Positions 20,738-30,170 of a stretch of DNA of 64,000 bases are shown here, one piece after another. Source of the DNA: Colwellia chukchiensis (GTDB lineage Bacteria > Pseudomonadota > Gammaproteobacteria > Enterobacterales > Alteromonadaceae). How positions within the stretch are numbered: the first letter of the stretch is position 1; each line of letters starts with the position of its first letter. The notes beneath the pieces were generated by a model, which was not told the DNA's origin, ran no database searches, and saw only the letters and a list, made by a program, of their open reading frames with translations. The position numbers were made by a program, and so were the translations under genes. The DNA lies in assembly GCF_002104455.1 (NCBI RefSeq), contig NZ_NBOC01000011.1, positions 1 to 64,000 of the forward strand, read 5' to 3'.

Positions 20738-21655
20738 TTATGGCGGCGCAATTGAAAACTCGTTCAGTAGCCAATGAGCGGTATTACGAATATCGGGATT
20801 ATCTAGTTTATCAGGTCGAAAAACCAAGTAATAATTGAGCTCTGTCATCAAACCACCGCTAAACGGGCGTATCAGTTGTCCTGACTTGATCAGATCTTGT
20901 GCCAACAAAACACTGCCTAACACCACACCTTGTCCGGCGAGCGCGCAATCAAGCGCTAAACTTGAATCATTAAAATTATAGCCACCAGCACTTTCAAATC
21001 CATCAACCCCCATGGCTAATGACCAGGCATACCAGTCTTCACGGCGTGACATTTGATTATCATGAATTAACGGATAACGCGTCAGATCACTTGCACTGAC
21101 AATGTTATCTCCTGCTTGCAACATACTCGGAGCATATAAGGGGGTAACTTCATCACTAAAGAGCTTAATACAAGTTACGCCTGGCCAATCTCCGGTTCCT
21201 AACCAAATCGCTAAATCAACTTCGGCATGCTCTAAAGGCTCTTGCGAGTACTCGGTATATATCCATGCATCAATGTTTGGGTGCTGCTTTTTAAACGCCG
21301 GAATACGCGGGTTTAGCCATTTATTTGCAAACGGCGGCGATGTATACAACACCACAAGGCCGGGTTTATTAAAAAACTCCAGTCGAATGGTGCCTTTTTG
21401 CAACTGCCCTAAGGTTAGCTGTGTGGTTTTTAGAAAATCGATGCCGGCATCTGTGACTTCAACCTTGCGGTTAATACGCTTAAATAACGGCTGCCCAAAA
21501 TAGTCTTCAAGTAGCTTAACTTGATGGCTAATCGCCGATTGGGTCATACATAATTCACTGGCGGCTTTAGAAAAGCTATTTAACCGAGCAGCTGCTTCAA
21601 ACCCCCTTAACGCGGATAAGGGGGGTAAACGACCAAAACCAGCTTTTTTCGACAT
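20738..21655 (-). CDS. LysR-family transcriptional regulator (GcvA-like)
   Basis: 305 residues. The N-terminal winged helix-turn-helix (about 10-70) reads LPPLSALRGFEAAARLNSFSKAASELCMTQSAISHQVKLLE, which is the GcvA/AmpR-type LysR start. The rest is a two-lobed effector domain resembling a periplasmic-binding fold, with PPFANKWLNPRIPAF in the first lobe. The effector is unknown. It is convergent with the aminotransferase and divergent from a DUF2947 gene. A perfect 17-bp palindrome 50 bp ahead of its start may be its own operator. Confidence 0.93.
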   Translation of the reverse strand: MSKKAGFGRLPPLSALRGFEAAARLNSFSKAASELCMTQSAISHQVKLLEDYFGQPLFKRINRKVEVTDAGIDFLKTTQLTLGQLQKGTIRLEFFNKPGLVVLYTSPPFANKWLNPRIPAFKKQHPNIDAWIYTEYSQEPLEHAEVDLAIWLGTGDWPGVTCIKLFSDEVTPLYAPSMLQAGDNIVSASDLTRYPLIHDNQMSRREDWYAWSLAMGVDGFESAGGYNFNDSSLALDCALAGQGVVLGSVLLAQDLIKSGQLIRPFSGGLMTELNYYLVFRPDKLDNPDIRNTAHWLLNEFSIAPP

Positions 21656-21704
21656 GATAAATGCTCTTTACAGTATAATGGAGTCGGTTATGACATTAAT
21701 AAAT

Positions 21705-21721
21705 TTAATCTATTAGATTAA
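21705..21721. promoter_or_regulatory. 17-bp perfect palindrome, candidate LysR operator
   Basis: TTAATCT-ATT-AGATTAA is a perfect inverted repeat in the lysR/DUF2947 divergent spacer, about 50 bp from the lysR start codon. It includes the T-N11-A pattern typical of LysR-type sites. The spacer is otherwise AT-rich, which raises the chance of coincidental palindromes. Confidence 0.45.
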
Positions 21722-21899
21722 TTACCGCCATAGGCTACAACATTGTTATGCTTTTCAGCAACACTCGCACTAATAAATATTATAAATTTTAATCAATCAA
21801 ATATTTAAAATACTAATTCGACCACCAAGCTCACGATTAATTAATGAGATAATTACCCTGCTTGTTATAATAGCGGCAAAGAAACTTAAAAATTTATTT

Positions 21900-22376
21900 A
21901 TGAATTACATTAGCCTAGACGAATTAAAAAATGCCTGGATTTTTAAGCACAATAGCTTAATCATCAGCGATAGCGACAAAAGTAAAATTAAACCTATGTC
22001 TGTCAGCAGAGCCAACGTGCTGTGGGATAACAACATCAGCAAACAGGTTGATCACCCAGACTTTTTTAAAAAAGGTGATTGGCCATTTAATAGTAATACC
22101 TGGCAAGATAGTGGCAAATGGGAGAGCATTTGGGACAGTGAGGATAGCGAGCTGCCAAAAATGATTTTAACGCATTTAGCGTGGGACAATAACACTGTGG
22201 TGTATTACTGCACGAGCCGTAATTATGTTATCGAAACCACTTGGGCAGTATTCAAACGCTGCTGGAAAAATTTTTTATTTATGGATGACGGCGCAATTTT
22301 GCTTGCCAAAAGACGCACACAAGCGGTGCAGTTTCTTGATACCGGTTACTTTAAAATAGGCACAAGAAGCAATTAA
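21900..22376 (+). CDS. DUF2947 family protein
   Basis: A 158-residue soluble protein. The segments YISLDELKNAWIFKHNSL, KPMSVSRANVLWD, HPDFFKKGDWP and TTWAVFKRCWKNFLFMDDGAILL match the small DUF2947 family as I know it from Vibrio and Colwellia. Function is unknown. It is rich in tryptophan and has no signal peptide. It is divergent from the LysR regulator. Confidence 0.75.
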   Translation: MNYISLDELKNAWIFKHNSLIISDSDKSKIKPMSVSRANVLWDNNISKQVDHPDFFKKGDWPFNSNTWQDSGKWESIWDSEDSELPKMILTHLAWDNNTVVYYCTSRNYVIETTWAVFKRCWKNFLFMDDGAILLAKRRTQAVQFLDTGYFKIGTRSN

Positions 22377-22432
22377 GCAAATTATCAGCAGCACGCTCAC
22401 GATTTGCTTAACACTGTTTACCGAATCCTTCG

Positions 22433-23890
22433 TTACAACACCATAGCGGCAAAAACACCAAACGCCATCAAGGGCAAGTTATAATGGATAAAGGTCGGCA
22501 CCACACTGTCCCAAATGTGATTATGCTGACCGTCAATATTCAAGCCAGCCGTTGGGCCAAGCGTTGAGTCAGAAGCTGGAGAGCCTGCATCACCTAGCGC
22601 TGCCGCAGTGCCAACTAGGGCAACAATTGCCAATGGCGAAAAGTTTAATTGCAATGCCAGTGGCACATATATAGCGGCAATAATCGGAATAGTAGAAAAC
22701 GACGAGCCAATACCTATGGTAATAAATAGCCCCACCAATAACATTAAGATAGCCGCTATCAATTGACTTTCACCCATCCAAACAACTGACGCCGCCACTA
22801 GGCTATTAATATGTCCGGTTGAGCGCAGCACTTCAGCAAAGCCGCCAGCCGCAATCATGATAAAACCTATCATCGCCATCATGCGCATGCCTTGCGTAAA
22901 AATATCATCAGAGTCTTGCCACTTTAGCGTGCCACTGAGGAGAAACACCAAAAACCCTGCCACGCCGCCGTAAATCATAGAATGGGTGGTAATTTGAATT
23001 GCAAACGCTAGCACTATTGCTATTACTGCAACGGCAACCGTTTTACCACAATAGGTCGCGCTGCTTTCATCTTCAATACCTTCTATTTTTTCCAATGGCT
23101 CAAGATCATACTCTCGTTTACCACGATAACTATAAAATACCGCAATTAATAACCCTACGGCCATTCCGGCCGCTGGGATCAGCATGGCGACTGCGGCATT
23201 TATGCCGGTGGTTGTCATGCCACTTTGCTCTATATTGGCCAGTAAAATATCATTTAAGAATATCGCGCCAAAACCAACCGGAAAAAACATATATGGACTC
23301 ACCAGACCAAAGGTTAGAATACAGGCTATTAACCGACGATCTATTTTCATTTTCGTCATCATCACGAGCAAAGGTGGCACTATGATCGGAATAAACGCAA
23401 TATGAATAGGAATAATATTTTGTGAAGAAAACGCCATCAATAATAAAAAGCTTAAAATAAAGTATTTTATTTTACGGGTTTGACTCACATTGCCACTACT
23501 GCCTAATTTTTGGGTTACTTTGCTGGCAAACATGGCCGGCAATCCAGACTTAGATATGGTTGCGGCAAACGCGCCAAGCAACGCATAGCTTAACGCAGTG
23601 CGCCCCCCAGCCCCTATTCCGCTATTAAAAGCGTTGATGGTGTCTGTAACATTGAGGCCACCTATAACACCGGCAAAGATCGATGCAATTAGCAGTGAAA
23701 TTACCACATTGATGCGCAATAAACTTAGTGCCAGCATTAACAAGATTGATACCAAAACCGCATTGAGTATTGCCGCGCCTGAATTCATGGCCTCATAGAT
23801 CATATATGTTACAGCCACTAATAATAAGGGCAGTACAAGTTTGCTAGCAGAAGTTACGGCTATATTTTTACCTAGCATGTTTTTTTCCAT
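22433..23890 (-). CDS. YuiF-type Na+/H+ antiporter or amino-acid transporter
   Basis: A 485-residue inner-membrane protein with about twelve hydrophobic segments. The GLVSPYMFFPVGFGAIFLNDIL and GTAAALGDAGSPASDSTLGPTAGLN motifs are typical of the NhaC-superfamily proteins annotated as Na+/H+ antiporters or YuiF-type amino-acid permeases. The substrate is not determined. A second ATG four codons downstream is a possible start. It lies 43 bp downstream of the Fe(II)/2-oxoglutarate oxygenase gene on the same strand, so the two probably form an operon. Confidence 0.85.
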   Translation of the reverse strand: MEKNMLGKNIAVTSASKLVLPLLLVAVTYMIYEAMNSGAAILNAVLVSILLMLALSLLRINVVISLLIASIFAGVIGGLNVTDTINAFNSGIGAGGRTALSYALLGAFAATISKSGLPAMFASKVTQKLGSSGNVSQTRKIKYFILSFLLLMAFSSQNIIPIHIAFIPIIVPPLLVMMTKMKIDRRLIACILTFGLVSPYMFFPVGFGAIFLNDILLANIEQSGMTTTGINAAVAMLIPAAGMAVGLLIAVFYSYRGKREYDLEPLEKIEGIEDESSATYCGKTVAVAVIAIVLAFAIQITTHSMIYGGVAGFLVFLLSGTLKWQDSDDIFTQGMRMMAMIGFIMIAAGGFAEVLRSTGHINSLVAASVVWMGESQLIAAILMLLVGLFITIGIGSSFSTIPIIAAIYVPLALQLNFSPLAIVALVGTAAALGDAGSPASDSTLGPTAGLNIDGQHNHIWDSVVPTFIHYNLPLMAFGVFAAMVL

Positions 23891-23933
23891 GGTAATCTCT
23901 CAACTGAAGTGGCCACTTACTCATTAGCGGATT

Positions 23934-24707
23934 TTATTTGCCATAAAAGGTTTTTCGAGCTGATGCTGATAACGCGACACCTGGCCGGTTATTATATGCA
24001 AGCACGACCATCATACGCGTAATATCACCTTGGGTTGGTGTTACGCGATGGATAGCATTACGCCCCCGAAATAACACTAACGCACCGGGCTCAATCGTCA
24101 ACACATCAGGTTTTATATCACCTGCAAGCACTTTTTCTACATCGGCAAAATTCATTTCACCTCGATCGGCATCACGCACATCTCTAACATATTGAAATTC
24201 ACCACCAGCAGCGGGTTTTTGGATCAGTAGCGTTGTTGCAAAAGATGAATTATCAAAATGCCAGCCAAGTTCTTGTCCTGCACTGGCGTAGTGGAGGTTA
24301 ATAGACGAATATTGATCCGCGTAACTATACAGACCTTGTTCGTCTAATATGTCTTGCAAAAAGTCACGAAACTCCTCACTGTCATACAAGGTGCGCAACG
24401 GCGAATCCGCTGCGATTTGCTCATCATTAATACAGCCTTTACTGGAGTTGACCAGCTTATTTCTAATATGATCGGGCGGAAAGTCAGGGTCTGCATCACT
24501 AATATAAATGTTATGCTGTTGCTTGGTATAAAATGCCAGCTCTTGCTTTGCTTCACCCTCCTGACGAATGCTCTCTAGCGCTTTTGGTGTAATAAAGTTT
24601 TCAATGACAATGGCACCATCATGCTCAAGCGTTGCTTGACACTTAGCTCTAAATTCAGCGTCTGAAATTGGATTTTTGACTAAATCTATCACGTCTACTA
24701 GCTGCAT
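23934..24707 (-). CDS. Fe(II)/2-oxoglutarate-dependent oxygenase
   Basis: 257 residues with the jelly-roll metal triad: H150 and D152 in GWHFDNS, H220 in AIHRVTPT, and a likely 2-oxoglutarate arginine at R231. The aspartate is intact, so hydroxylation is expected; in the BesD-type halogenases of this general style the acidic ligand is replaced. The combination of TTLLIQKPAAGGEFQYVRDVRD and PGALVLFRGRNAIHRV resembles oxygenases acting on free amino acids, but the substrate is unknown. It is upstream of, and probably co-transcribed with, the YuiF-type transporter. Confidence 0.85.
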   Translation of the reverse strand: MQLVDVIDLVKNPISDAEFRAKCQATLEHDGAIVIENFITPKALESIRQEGEAKQELAFYTKQQHNIYISDADPDFPPDHIRNKLVNSSKGCINDEQIAADSPLRTLYDSEEFRDFLQDILDEQGLYSYADQYSSINLHYASAGQELGWHFDNSSFATTLLIQKPAAGGEFQYVRDVRDADRGEMNFADVEKVLAGDIKPDVLTIEPGALVLFRGRNAIHRVTPTQGDITRMMVVLAYNNRPGVALSASARKTFYGK

Positions 24708-25011
24708 TATTCGCTCCTATACCCTAAATAGTCTCACTCAAGTACACGCTTTTCGCGTCGCTCGCTGGTAAAATGTAATTTTTTGTTACCTAGCATTATC
24801 TCCCGTTTTCAGCACTGCACAATACTAGATTTTTGTAATTGTCTTTTTCTCTGTGGTAACAATAAAATCCGCTATATCGGCGAGCATAAGATGCCAGCCT
24901 ATTAAACACAAGGTAATGGTCAATAAATGAGTGTAACAAAAATGGTGAGTCACCTCGCCATACATAACTAGTTGACGAGGTTTAGCGTCAGTTCATTGGC
25001 GTGAGCAGATA
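24708..25011. other. non-coding spacer between tqsA-like gene and oxygenase gene
   Basis: 304 bp. One imperfect hairpin (ACCTCG near 24952 with CGAGGT near 24975) lacks a T run. No gene or known RNA was seen. It should contain the oxygenase promoter. Confidence 0.4.
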
Positions 25012-26061
25012 TTACTTTGCGGCCGGTGTTGGTGGCTGCTCACTGGCAAGTAATACCGCAAACCAACGCCCTTCTGCTGACGTTTCTAAGGCAATTTTAA
25101 TGATCATGGTTAGCGGCACAGACAGTAGCATGCCAACTGTGCCGAGCAACCAGCCCCAAAATATCAAGGAGATAAAAACCACCAGCGTCGATAACCCCAA
25201 GCCACGTCCTAAATAGCGAGGCTCGACAACATTCCCCATAACAGTATTAATTGTTAAATAGCCTAAGCCTATTACGCCCGCTGCGGCAGGTCCGAGTTGT
25301 AAAACCGCTAACGACATCGCTGGCACCGCCGCAATAATAGAGCCGATATTAGGAATATAATTCAATAAAAATGCTAATACCCCCCACAATAAGAAAAAGT
25401 CTAAACCAAAGGCCCAAAGCATTAAAGAAACACAAACACCCGTAGCAATACTCACTAACGTTTTAATAGCGAGATAATTATTAACCGAGGCTAAGAATTG
25501 ATCGATTTGCTTTAAGCGCGCTTCAGGGTCGTCCATGGCTAAATGCAGCTTATGCGGAATCGACGACGCCTCAAATAGCATAAATACCACGGTAATGATG
25601 ATTAAAAATAAGTTTGCCATGACGCCACCAAGACCACTGAGCATATTGGCAGCAAGCCCCATTGCCGCGCCAGGGTCAAAATATTCAATCAATAACTCGG
25701 AGGAAATTATAATATTGTAGGCATCAAGTTGCTGGGTTAGCCAAATAAACTGCTCTTGTAATTGTGCGCGATATACCGGGATCCGTTGCGACAATTCATT
25801 TAATGAATTACCCACTAAGCCCGCTAACGACAAAGCAATGGAGACAAAAATGGCGATCACAAAAACAACCGCTACCGGTTTAGGAATTTTATATTTTGCC
25901 GCTTTCACCACCAATGGGTTACAAATAATGGCGATAAAGGCCGACAATAAAAACGGCACCAGCAGTGAAGCGGCTGTTTTGATGCCCGCCAAAACAATGA
26001 ATAATGCCGCTGTGATCACTAAAAACTTTAATGCGCCGTCGGATTTAACGTGTATTGTCAT
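25012..26061 (-). CDS. tqsA: AI-2E family transporter, TqsA-like
   Basis: A 349-residue protein with about seven to eight hydrophobic segments and the conserved C-terminal GLGLSTLVVFISLIFWGWLLGTVGMLLSVPLTMIIKIALE, which is nearly the same in E. coli TqsA (YdgG), a protein implicated in autoinducer-2 export. YIDPNAAM-type and LLNYIPNIGSIIAA motifs also match. The AI-2 role in this organism is inferred from the family; many AI-2E proteins move other substrates. Confidence 0.88.
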   Translation of the reverse strand: MTIHVKSDGALKFLVITAALFIVLAGIKTAASLLVPFLLSAFIAIICNPLVVKAAKYKIPKPVAVVFVIAIFVSIALSLAGLVGNSLNELSQRIPVYRAQLQEQFIWLTQQLDAYNIIISSELLIEYFDPGAAMGLAANMLSGLGGVMANLFLIIITVVFMLFEASSIPHKLHLAMDDPEARLKQIDQFLASVNNYLAIKTLVSIATGVCVSLMLWAFGLDFFLLWGVLAFLLNYIPNIGSIIAAVPAMSLAVLQLGPAAAGVIGLGYLTINTVMGNVVEPRYLGRGLGLSTLVVFISLIFWGWLLGTVGMLLSVPLTMIIKIALETSAEGRWFAVLLASEQPPTPAAK

Positions 26062-26133
26062 CTTACATTTTCCAAATAATTAATCGTTAACGTGATACAT
26101 GATGCTTAAGTCATTTACTAACATATTATGAAC

Positions 26134-28698
26134 CTACATGGTACGGCGGATTAAAGTCACACTTGATAAGTTAAGCAAGCGCCAACAGCTTAGCATACCG
26201 ATAAAGCCAACAAATGCGGCTCCCGCCCCTATACCGACAAACCAATATTGAAAATGGAAGCTCCCGGTCATATTAAACACTTGGCTTTGTAAAATATAAA
26301 CGCCGATTTCCATGCCCATACTGGCCATTAAGCCGGCAATTGCGCCAAGGGCGACAAATTCAAATAACACACTGTTGCGTAATAATTTACCTCGCGCGCC
26401 TAGGGTGCGTAAGATGGCTAACTCGCGCTCACGTTCTTCCATACTGGCTTGTACTTGGGCTATCAGCACTAAACTTCCCGCCACTACGACTAAAATCAGG
26501 ATCAATGAAATTGCAACCGACACTTGACCAATAATTTGATTCAATTGCGCCATAATTGCGGCGAAATCCATTAAGGTAATAGTGGGGAAGTTAGCCATAA
26601 AGCGATACACTTTATCTCTATCTTGTGTTGATACCGACCACGCCGATATTGCTGTGGTTGGAAATTTTTCAAGCACACTTTGATTAAAAATCATAATAAA
26701 GTTGAGCTGACGACTTTGCCAGTTGACTTGTCGAATGCTAGTAACAGGTACAGTAAACTCATCTGAGCCAAGGCGAAAGGTCAATTCATCGCCAAGCTTA
26801 ATATCCAGGCGCTCTGCCATATTTTGTTCAATAGACACCTGACCTTGCTGATCCCCTTCCTGCCACCACTGCCCGGCAATTATTTTATTTTCAATCGGCA
26901 GTTCATTGCGCCATGTTAACCCTAGCTCGCGTCCAACGCCGCGTCTACCTTGCGACTGCTCATTGCTTTGTTCACTACCTTGCTCACTGCTATTGGCTTG
27001 CGACGCAACATCTTCAGCACTGATGGTTTTTTCGCCATTTATCGCCGACAAACGTGCGCGATAAATATAATAAAAGCCCTGATTGGCAATTTGATTTTCC
27101 TCGGTAAACTGCTGTAGCTCAGGTATTTGTGCTTGGCTGATATTAATTAAGTAGTGATTGGGCGTATCGTCGGGAAACTGTTGCTGCCACTCAGCTAAAA
27201 TGGAACTTTTCATCACAGTGATCAAAAGTAATAACTTAATAGCAATGGTAAAACTCACTAACTGTACGCTGTTTTCACTGGCACGACGCTTTAAATTAGC
27301 TAACGCTAAATGCCAAGATTTGCCTGCTTTAGTGCCAACGCCTCGCCCAGCGCTCATTAGGCCGCGGCCAAACAACAATAACAGAAATGACACCAAAATC
27401 CCCCCGAGCAATAGTGCCATGCTCATCACCAAGTCTTGACTAAACATAAATAATAATAAAAACAACGCCAACAGCGGCGGTAGTTGATGCCAACCAAACC
27501 GTGCGGTTTTTTCTTGCGAAAAGCCTCGAATAACCTTTAACGGTGAGCTTTGCACTAAGCTCATGATGGGATGAATGGCAAATGCAATGGCACATAATAG
27601 CCCGGTAATGATAGCCGTTAAAAAGGGTTTCATGGTAAGCGGAGCTTCTGCTAACGACAAGTAGCTGGCAATCGCATTTGCACCTAGTAACATCAAGCCG
27701 TAACCTAGCACTAAACCTGTGGCAATACTTAAACAACTTAGTAAGGCCCAATGTAAACAATAAAGCTTTTTGACATGACGAATAGACGCACCAAGCGCCT
27801 TAAAAATAGCAACCGTCGCCTGGTGGCGCTGACCGTAACGCCGGCTAGCAACCGCAACCGCTACTGCTGCTAGTACTATGCCTAACATACTGGCTAGCGA
27901 CAAAAACTTCTCTGAGGTATCCAATACCCTTGATAAGCGGTTTTGTGCAGCTTTGGCATCATACCAACGTTGTGCATCATTAAGTTTTGGTTTTAACCAG
28001 TCTTCAAAGGTTGCGATGGCCTCTGACTCACCAGCAAACAAATATTTATAGGTTAATCGGCTACCGGGTTGAATAAGCTCGGTCGTTGCCATATCGGCAA
28101 TATTGAGAATTATGGTTGGCCCAGCAATAAAAGCGCGATATGAACGATCAGGTATATCAGTAACAACACCGGCAATCGTTAAAGGTGCAACCCCAACTTC
28201 AATCACATCGCCAATATTAACGGCTAATCGACTTAAAAGACTCGGCTCTACCCATACTGAGCCTGGCGCAGGCGCATTGGCAATAACAGACTCAGCCTGC
28301 GCAAGTGAAGTTTTAACCCGCAACTCACCTCTAAGCGGATAGTTATCTGAAACCGCGTCAAGTTCAGTCAATAGCATATTTTCACCAGCAAATACCATTG
28401 ACTCTGTCTCGATTTTTCGAGCAGTTACTAAGTTTAAGGCCTGACTTTTTACTAAATAACTCGGCTCAACCTCAGCAGACATACGCAAGACTCTATCGGC
28501 GCCGATAGTGTTGGTACTGTTAGCAACGATGGCGTGCTTAATTTGCCCTGAAAAACCAGTTAATGAGAAAACAGTTGCTACTGCCAGCACTATTGCAAAA
28601 AAGATTATCGTTAGCTCACCACGGCGCAATTCATGATGCAACAAGCGCATAGATTGACGAAACCACATTGATGACGCTGTTATTTTCCCGTTATTCAT
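26134..28698 (-). CDS. ybbP: ABC transporter permease YbbP (FtsX family)
   Basis: An 854-residue inner-membrane protein with one N-terminal helix, a large periplasmic domain, then further FtsX/MacB-like helices in two sets (about 265-425 and 725-850). LSLASMLGIVLAAVAVAVASRRYGQRHQATVAIFKALGA and ASMEERERELAILRTLGARGKLL are the two FtsX signatures. In the family such double permeases pair with a LolD-like ATPase, here the adjacent ybbA, and probably act on envelope lipoproteins or lipids. It is 2 bp after ybbA. A low-complexity serine/glutamate stretch lies near residues 565-590. Confidence 0.93.
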   Translation of the reverse strand: MNNGKITASSMWFRQSMRLLHHELRRGELTIIFFAIVLAVATVFSLTGFSGQIKHAIVANSTNTIGADRVLRMSAEVEPSYLVKSQALNLVTARKIETESMVFAGENMLLTELDAVSDNYPLRGELRVKTSLAQAESVIANAPAPGSVWVEPSLLSRLAVNIGDVIEVGVAPLTIAGVVTDIPDRSYRAFIAGPTIILNIADMATTELIQPGSRLTYKYLFAGESEAIATFEDWLKPKLNDAQRWYDAKAAQNRLSRVLDTSEKFLSLASMLGIVLAAVAVAVASRRYGQRHQATVAIFKALGASIRHVKKLYCLHWALLSCLSIATGLVLGYGLMLLGANAIASYLSLAEAPLTMKPFLTAIITGLLCAIAFAIHPIMSLVQSSPLKVIRGFSQEKTARFGWHQLPPLLALFLLLFMFSQDLVMSMALLLGGILVSFLLLLFGRGLMSAGRGVGTKAGKSWHLALANLKRRASENSVQLVSFTIAIKLLLLITVMKSSILAEWQQQFPDDTPNHYLINISQAQIPELQQFTEENQIANQGFYYIYRARLSAINGEKTISAEDVASQANSSEQGSEQSNEQSQGRRGVGRELGLTWRNELPIENKIIAGQWWQEGDQQGQVSIEQNMAERLDIKLGDELTFRLGSDEFTVPVTSIRQVNWQSRQLNFIMIFNQSVLEKFPTTAISAWSVSTQDRDKVYRFMANFPTITLMDFAAIMAQLNQIIGQVSVAISLILILVVVAGSLVLIAQVQASMEERERELAILRTLGARGKLLRNSVLFEFVALGAIAGLMASMGMEIGVYILQSQVFNMTGSFHFQYWFVGIGAGAAFVGFIGMLSCWRLLNLSSVTLIRRTM

Positions 28699-28700
28699 GT

Positions 28701-29492
28701 TTAACCTGCTTGTGTCACTTTATGATTAGCATCAAGCTTGTTTTTCTTGTCGGTTGCCTGATTGGATGTAAACTCTTCTTGATTAAGCGGCGTGTTATCG
28801 TCAACCTTGGTAGTTTCAGTCAACACGCCACTGTCCATTTCAACTTGCCGTTGACAACGCGCGGCAAGCTTACTGTCGTGAGTCACTAAAACTAAGGTAG
28901 TGCCTTCGCGCGCGTTCAAGTCAAAAATTAAGTCAGTTATATGCTGACCGGTTTTACTATCAAGGTTACCGGTTGGCTCGTCAGCAAATAAAATATCCGG
29001 CTTGGCAATAAAAGCGCGTGCAATAGCGACCCGCTGCTGCTCTCCCCCTGAAAGCTGGCTAGGAAAGTGATCTAGCCTATCAGCTAAACCAACTTGGCTA
29101 AGCAAGGCCTCTCCGCGTGCTTGCGCGTCAGGCAAGTTAGCTAACTCCGCCGGTAACATGACATTTTCAAGCGCAGTTAAGCTGTTAATGAGTAAAAATT
29201 GTTGAAAAATAAAACCCACATGTTGGGCACGAACTTGACTACGCAGTTCTTCATTAAACTGGTGTAATGGTTGGTTTTTAAGATACACTTGTCCAGAGCT
29301 TGGTAAGTCTAAACCAGCAAGAATTGACAGCAATGTTGTTTTGCCAGAGCCAGATGAGCCAACGATGGCTAAGGTTTCACCTTCAACAACATTTAAATCA
29401 AGCGGCTGAAGTATGGTTAGGCTTTTATCTTCAACTTGTACTAACTTGGTTAAGTTTTTAACCGTTAATATACTCTCGGAATTTACATGCAT
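28701..29492 (-). CDS. ybbA: ABC transporter ATP-binding protein YbbA
   Basis: LolD/MacB-type ATPase: Walker [10 protein letters not shown] (about residues 45-53), signature LSGGEQQR, Walker [12 protein letters not shown] and the switch histidine in VTHD. A C-terminal tail of about 40 polar residues ([17 protein letters not shown]) goes beyond the usual end. Two ATGs are possible; 29490-29492 is preferred because GTGGA lies eight bases upstream, giving 263 residues. It overlaps the divergent tesA start by 6 bp, and pairs with ybbP downstream. Confidence 0.94.
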   Translation of the reverse strand: MHVNSESILTVKNLTKLVQVEDKSLTILQPLDLNVVEGETLAIVGSSGSGKTTLLSILAGLDLPSSGQVYLKNQPLHQFNEELRSQVRAQHVGFIFQQFLLINSLTALENVMLPAELANLPDAQARGEALLSQVGLADRLDHFPSQLSGGEQQRVAIARAFIAKPDILFADEPTGNLDSKTGQHITDLIFDLNAREGTTLVLVTHDSKLAARCQRQVEMDSGVLTETTKVDDNTPLNQEEFTSNQATDKKNKLDANHKVTQAG

Positions 29493-30164
29493 AAAAATCA
29501 TCCACTTTTTATTTTATTGATGAGCTACTTTTTTATCACCACGGCATATGCTTTGCCATCGAACGCAGCTAGCCAACCTTTTGTTGAACAATCAAGTAGC
29601 CAAGGCACCCGTAATATTTTGCTACTTGGTGATAGTATCAGTGCAAGTTACGGGATGAAACCCACACAAGGATGGGTACATCTTCTCAACCAAAAACTGA
29701 GCGAGCAACAGCGAGCATACAAAATAATTAATGCCAGTGTTAGTGGCGAAACGACGAGCGGCGGTTTATCTCGGCTAGCAGGCATTTTAGCACAAGAAAA
29801 AGTGGACCATTTGTTGATCGAGTTAGGCGGAAATGACGGCTTACGCGGTTATTCACCCAAGCTAATTAAAAATAATTTGTTACAAATGGTACAGCTAGCC
29901 AAAGCTAAAAACATAAAGGTTTCAATGATTAAAATTAAAATAACACCTAATTATGGTCCCAGATACAATGCGTTATTTGAGCAAGTGTTTGATGAAGTAG
30001 CTGCTGAAAGCCAAATCACCCTATTACCATTTTTTATGGAGAAAATTGCCCTAGACAAAAGCTTAATGCAAGCTGATGGCATTCACCCTAATGCAAAAGC
30101 ACAACCTATTATTGCCGATATTGTTGAGCAGCAACTTACTACCATTATGACCACGGAGCCATAA
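29487..30164 (+). CDS. tesA: multifunctional acyl-CoA thioesterase I / lysophospholipase L1
   Basis: A periplasmic GDSL hydrolase that cleaves acyl thioesters and esters. 225 residues with an N-terminal signal peptide (about 1-22, ending near TTAYA). Block I is LLGDSISASYGM with the catalytic serine, block III GGNDGLRG and the C-terminal Asp-His pair is in DGIHPNAKAQ. It is divergent from ybbA with overlapping 5' ends, the same arrangement as in E. coli, and is 6 bp upstream of a CPA2 antiporter on its strand. Confidence 0.95.
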   Translation: MHKNHPLFILLMSYFFITTAYALPSNAASQPFVEQSSSQGTRNILLLGDSISASYGMKPTQGWVHLLNQKLSEQQRAYKIINASVSGETTSGGLSRLAGILAQEKVDHLLIELGGNDGLRGYSPKLIKNNLLQMVQLAKAKNIKVSMIKIKITPNYGPRYNALFEQVFDEVAAESQITLLPFFMEKIALDKSLMQADGIHPNAKAQPIIADIVEQQLTTIMTTEP

Positions 30165-30170
30165 ACTATT

